A stretch of 64,000 bases of DNA from JBNLBS01 sp050303415 (GTDB taxonomy: Bacteria > Pseudomonadota > Gammaproteobacteria > Methylococcales > Methylomonadaceae). Shown piece after piece: positions 62,431 to 64,000 of this stretch. The position numbers were made by a program, and so were the translations under genes. The stretch is from NCBI GenBank assembly GCA_050303415.1, contig JBNLBS010000014.1, positions 39,838 to 103,837 of the forward strand, read 5' to 3'. The notes below the pieces were generated by a model. The model did not search any database and was not told the origin of the DNA. It saw only the letters and a program-made list of their open reading frames with translations. Numbering within the stretch: the first letter of the stretch is position 1; every line of letters begins with the position of its first letter.

Positions 62431-63711
62431 TTACTGACGTATATGACCATCACCTAACACAATATATTTTAATGTGGTCAAACCATGCAAACCAACCGGT
62501 CCTCTGGCATGAAGCTTATCGGTACTAATACCAATTTCAGCCCCCAGTCCATATTCAAAGCCATCGGCAAAACGTGTCGAAGCATTGACCATAACCGAGC
62601 TGGAGTCGACTTCTCTTAAAAAACGTCTCGCCAGGGTATAATCCTCGGTTACAATTGATTCAGTATGTCCCGAGCTGAATTTATTAATATGCGTTATGGC
62701 ATGATCAATATCATCTACAATTTTAATTGATAATATCGGCGCCAAATACTCCGTAGACCAGTCTTCATCAGTAGCTCGTTTACACTCGGGCAATAGCGAA
62801 CATGTTTTTAAACATCCGCGTAACTCCACACCTTCCTGTTGATATTTTGCTGCTAAAACGGGTAAAACCTTAGTCGCAATACCTTCCGCGATCAATAGAG
62901 TCTCCATCGCATTACAAACACCATAACGGTGTGTTTTAGCATTAAATGCAATTTTGACTGCTTTTTCAATATCAGCTTTATCATCTATATAAACATGACA
63001 AATACCATCCAGGTGTTTGATAACGGGAATAGTCGCCTCTTTTGAAATACGCTCAATTAGGCTCTTTCCTCCCCGTGGTACAATTACATCAACATAATCT
63101 GACAACGTAATCAATTCACCAACTGCCGCCCGATCGGTGGTTTCAATCACTTGAACAGCCTGCTCGGGCAAACCGGCAGCAATCAAACCACGACTGATAC
63201 AGGAGGCGATCGCCTGATTGGAGTGAATAGCTTCAGAACCACCTCGCAAAATACAGGCATTGCCGGATTTTAAACATAGCGCCGCTGCATCGACTGTTAC
63301 ATTGGGTCTGGATTCATAAATAATACCAATCACGCCCAAAGGCACACGCATTTGCCCAACTTGAATGCCACTTGGACGATAACTCAGATTTGTTATTTCA
63401 CCGACAGGGTCAGGTAATGCTGCAACCTGTTTAAGTCCCTCTACCATGCTGTCAATTCGAGCCGGCGTTAATTCCAGTCGATCCAATAAAGCCGCGTCCA
63501 GGCCATTTTGTTTACCGGCATCAAGATCTCTTTGGTTCTCCAGACGCAAAAAATCATGATTCTTGGTAATTTCTTCCGCTATCTTGGTAAGTGCCAGATT
63601 TTTTTTACCTGAATCTGCACGACTGACCTCCCTGCCAGCAGCTTTGGCCTGCTCGCCAAGAGTATTCATATATGCTTGTATATCCACAAATTTCTCACAA
63701 AGCCCATGCAA
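62431..63711 (-). CDS. proA: gamma-glutamyl phosphate reductase
   Basis: Enzyme of 426 residues in proline synthesis: it reduces glutamyl-5-phosphate to glutamate semialdehyde with NADPH. Aldehyde-dehydrogenase fold motifs are PLGVIGIIYESRPNVTVDAA, KSGNACILRGGSEAI, the catalytic Cys in YGVCNAMETLL and FGYGLGAEIGISTDKLHARG-like sequence near the C-terminus. The length matches ProA (about 420). The proB gene is not next to it. It leads the set proA-nadD-rsfS. The frame is open to 63711; a start at the Met of YMNTLGEQA is also possible. Confidence 0.96.
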   Translation of the reverse strand: MHGLCEKFVDIQAYMNTLGEQAKAAGREVSRADSGKKNLALTKIAEEITKNHDFLRLENQRDLDAGKQNGLDAALLDRLELTPARIDSMVEGLKQVAALPDPVGEITNLSYRPSGIQVGQMRVPLGVIGIIYESRPNVTVDAAALCLKSGNACILRGGSEAIHSNQAIASCISRGLIAAGLPEQAVQVIETTDRAAVGELITLSDYVDVIVPRGGKSLIERISKEATIPVIKHLDGICHVYIDDKADIEKAVKIAFNAKTHRYGVCNAMETLLIAEGIATKVLPVLAAKYQQEGVELRGCLKTCSLLPECKRATDEDWSTEYLAPILSIKIVDDIDHAITHINKFSSGHTESIVTEDYTLARRFLREVDSSSVMVNASTRFADGFEYGLGAEIGISTDKLHARGPVGLHGLTTLKYIVLGDGHIRQ

Positions 63712-63907
63712 TAATCAGCGCATATTATATATTTTAAGGACTTTGTTTAATAGCTCTTTAAAAGGCAAACCGAACGAAACAATTATATTATTACCAATAA
63801 GCCATAAAATGGCCTGCACCACTCACTAAATTTAAACACATATTATCTTTTTTACATGTTTGCCTACATCGCAGAACTTGGCAATCCCCATACCATATGC
63901 CTAAAAC

Positions 63908-64000
63908 ATGAATCAATCAGCAGCAAGCGCGCCACTATTTCTGCGAAAGCTTGTTTTGGGCATCCGAGCCCAATCAAGCGGCAGAAATTACGCGGCAATT
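63908..64000 (+). CDS. possible 5' end of a gene cut by the window edge
   Basis: An ATG at 63908 opens 31 codons without a stop up to the window end (begins MNQSAASAPLFLRKLVLGIR). The frame has ordinary amino-acid composition, but no good ribosome binding site is seen. The 196 bases before it (63712-63907) are A+T-rich and divergent from proA; nothing else is recognised there. Family unknown. Confidence 0.35.
   Translation, partial: MNQSAASAPLFLRKLVLGIRAQSSGRNYAAI

Overview
The window is an ordinary bacterial chromosome segment with densely packed genes, short intergenic gaps and A+T-leaning intergenic DNA. I see no phage, no insertion sequence, no CRISPR array, no rRNA and no tRNA. Gene content (HrpA, RsfS-NadD-ProA, HemF, SelO, Kbl/Tdh, the SDH operon, two-partner secretion) fits a Gammaproteobacterium. 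An octaheme hydroxylamine-oxidoreductase-type cytochrome beside an NAD-linked, NuoEF-type formate dehydrogenase is what one would expect in a methanotroph of the Methylococcales. That placement is inference only, because no methane monooxygenase, methanol dehydrogenase or 16S gene lies in the window.

Layout. 0-9 kb: a two-partner secretion pair (a large beta-helical exoprotein and its outer-membrane transporter), a lipase-maturation-factor-like membrane protein and a DUF445 protein, all on the minus strand. 9-14.5 kb: a plus-strand xanthine dehydrogenase operon, xdhA-xdhB-(Mpv17-like)-xdhC. 14.5-19.1 kb: two exported caspase-fold (C14) proteins on either side of an SH3/CsgG-type lipoprotein. 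This is the most unusual protein cluster here. 19-26 kb: SelO, the threonine-degrading pair Kbl/Tdh, a small flavin-reductase-fold (HugZ-like) protein, a fructosamine-kinase-family protein and an EamA transporter. 26-29 kb: a multiheme module haoA-TPR-NapC/CycB for hydroxylamine or nitrite metabolism. 29-34 kb: a PfkB sugar kinase, then a complete succinate dehydrogenase operon headed by a short DUF1674 (SDHAF4-like) gene and ended by sdhE.

34-43.8 kb: a diguanylate cyclase, a two-gene formate dehydrogenase (fused NuoE-NuoF-like subunit plus FdsA-like catalytic subunit), hemF and an HDOD protein. 43.8-48.8 kb: the helicase gene hrpA, flanked by two ungapped 81-bp related elements, one with two perfect DnaA-box sequences. 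48.8-50.7 kb: a zinc-type medium-chain dehydrogenase and a Rossmann-fold protein. 50.6-58.4 kb: a giant kinase/AAA/GAF/histidine kinase with a response regulator carrying PAS-PAS-GGDEF-EAL. 58.5-61.4 kb: a lipoprotein alpha/beta hydrolase, a GAF/HD-GYP protein and a small membrane protein made of two tandem repeats. 61.4-63.7 kb: proA-nadD-rsfS. Both window edges probably cut genes.

Taken together the right half is rich in cyclic-di-GMP signalling (GGDEF, GGDEF-EAL, HD-GYP, HDOD). The redox genes (SDH, formate dehydrogenase, HAO module, xanthine dehydrogenase) indicate a respiratory lifestyle. All calls come from reading the sequence and its translations; no database search was run.
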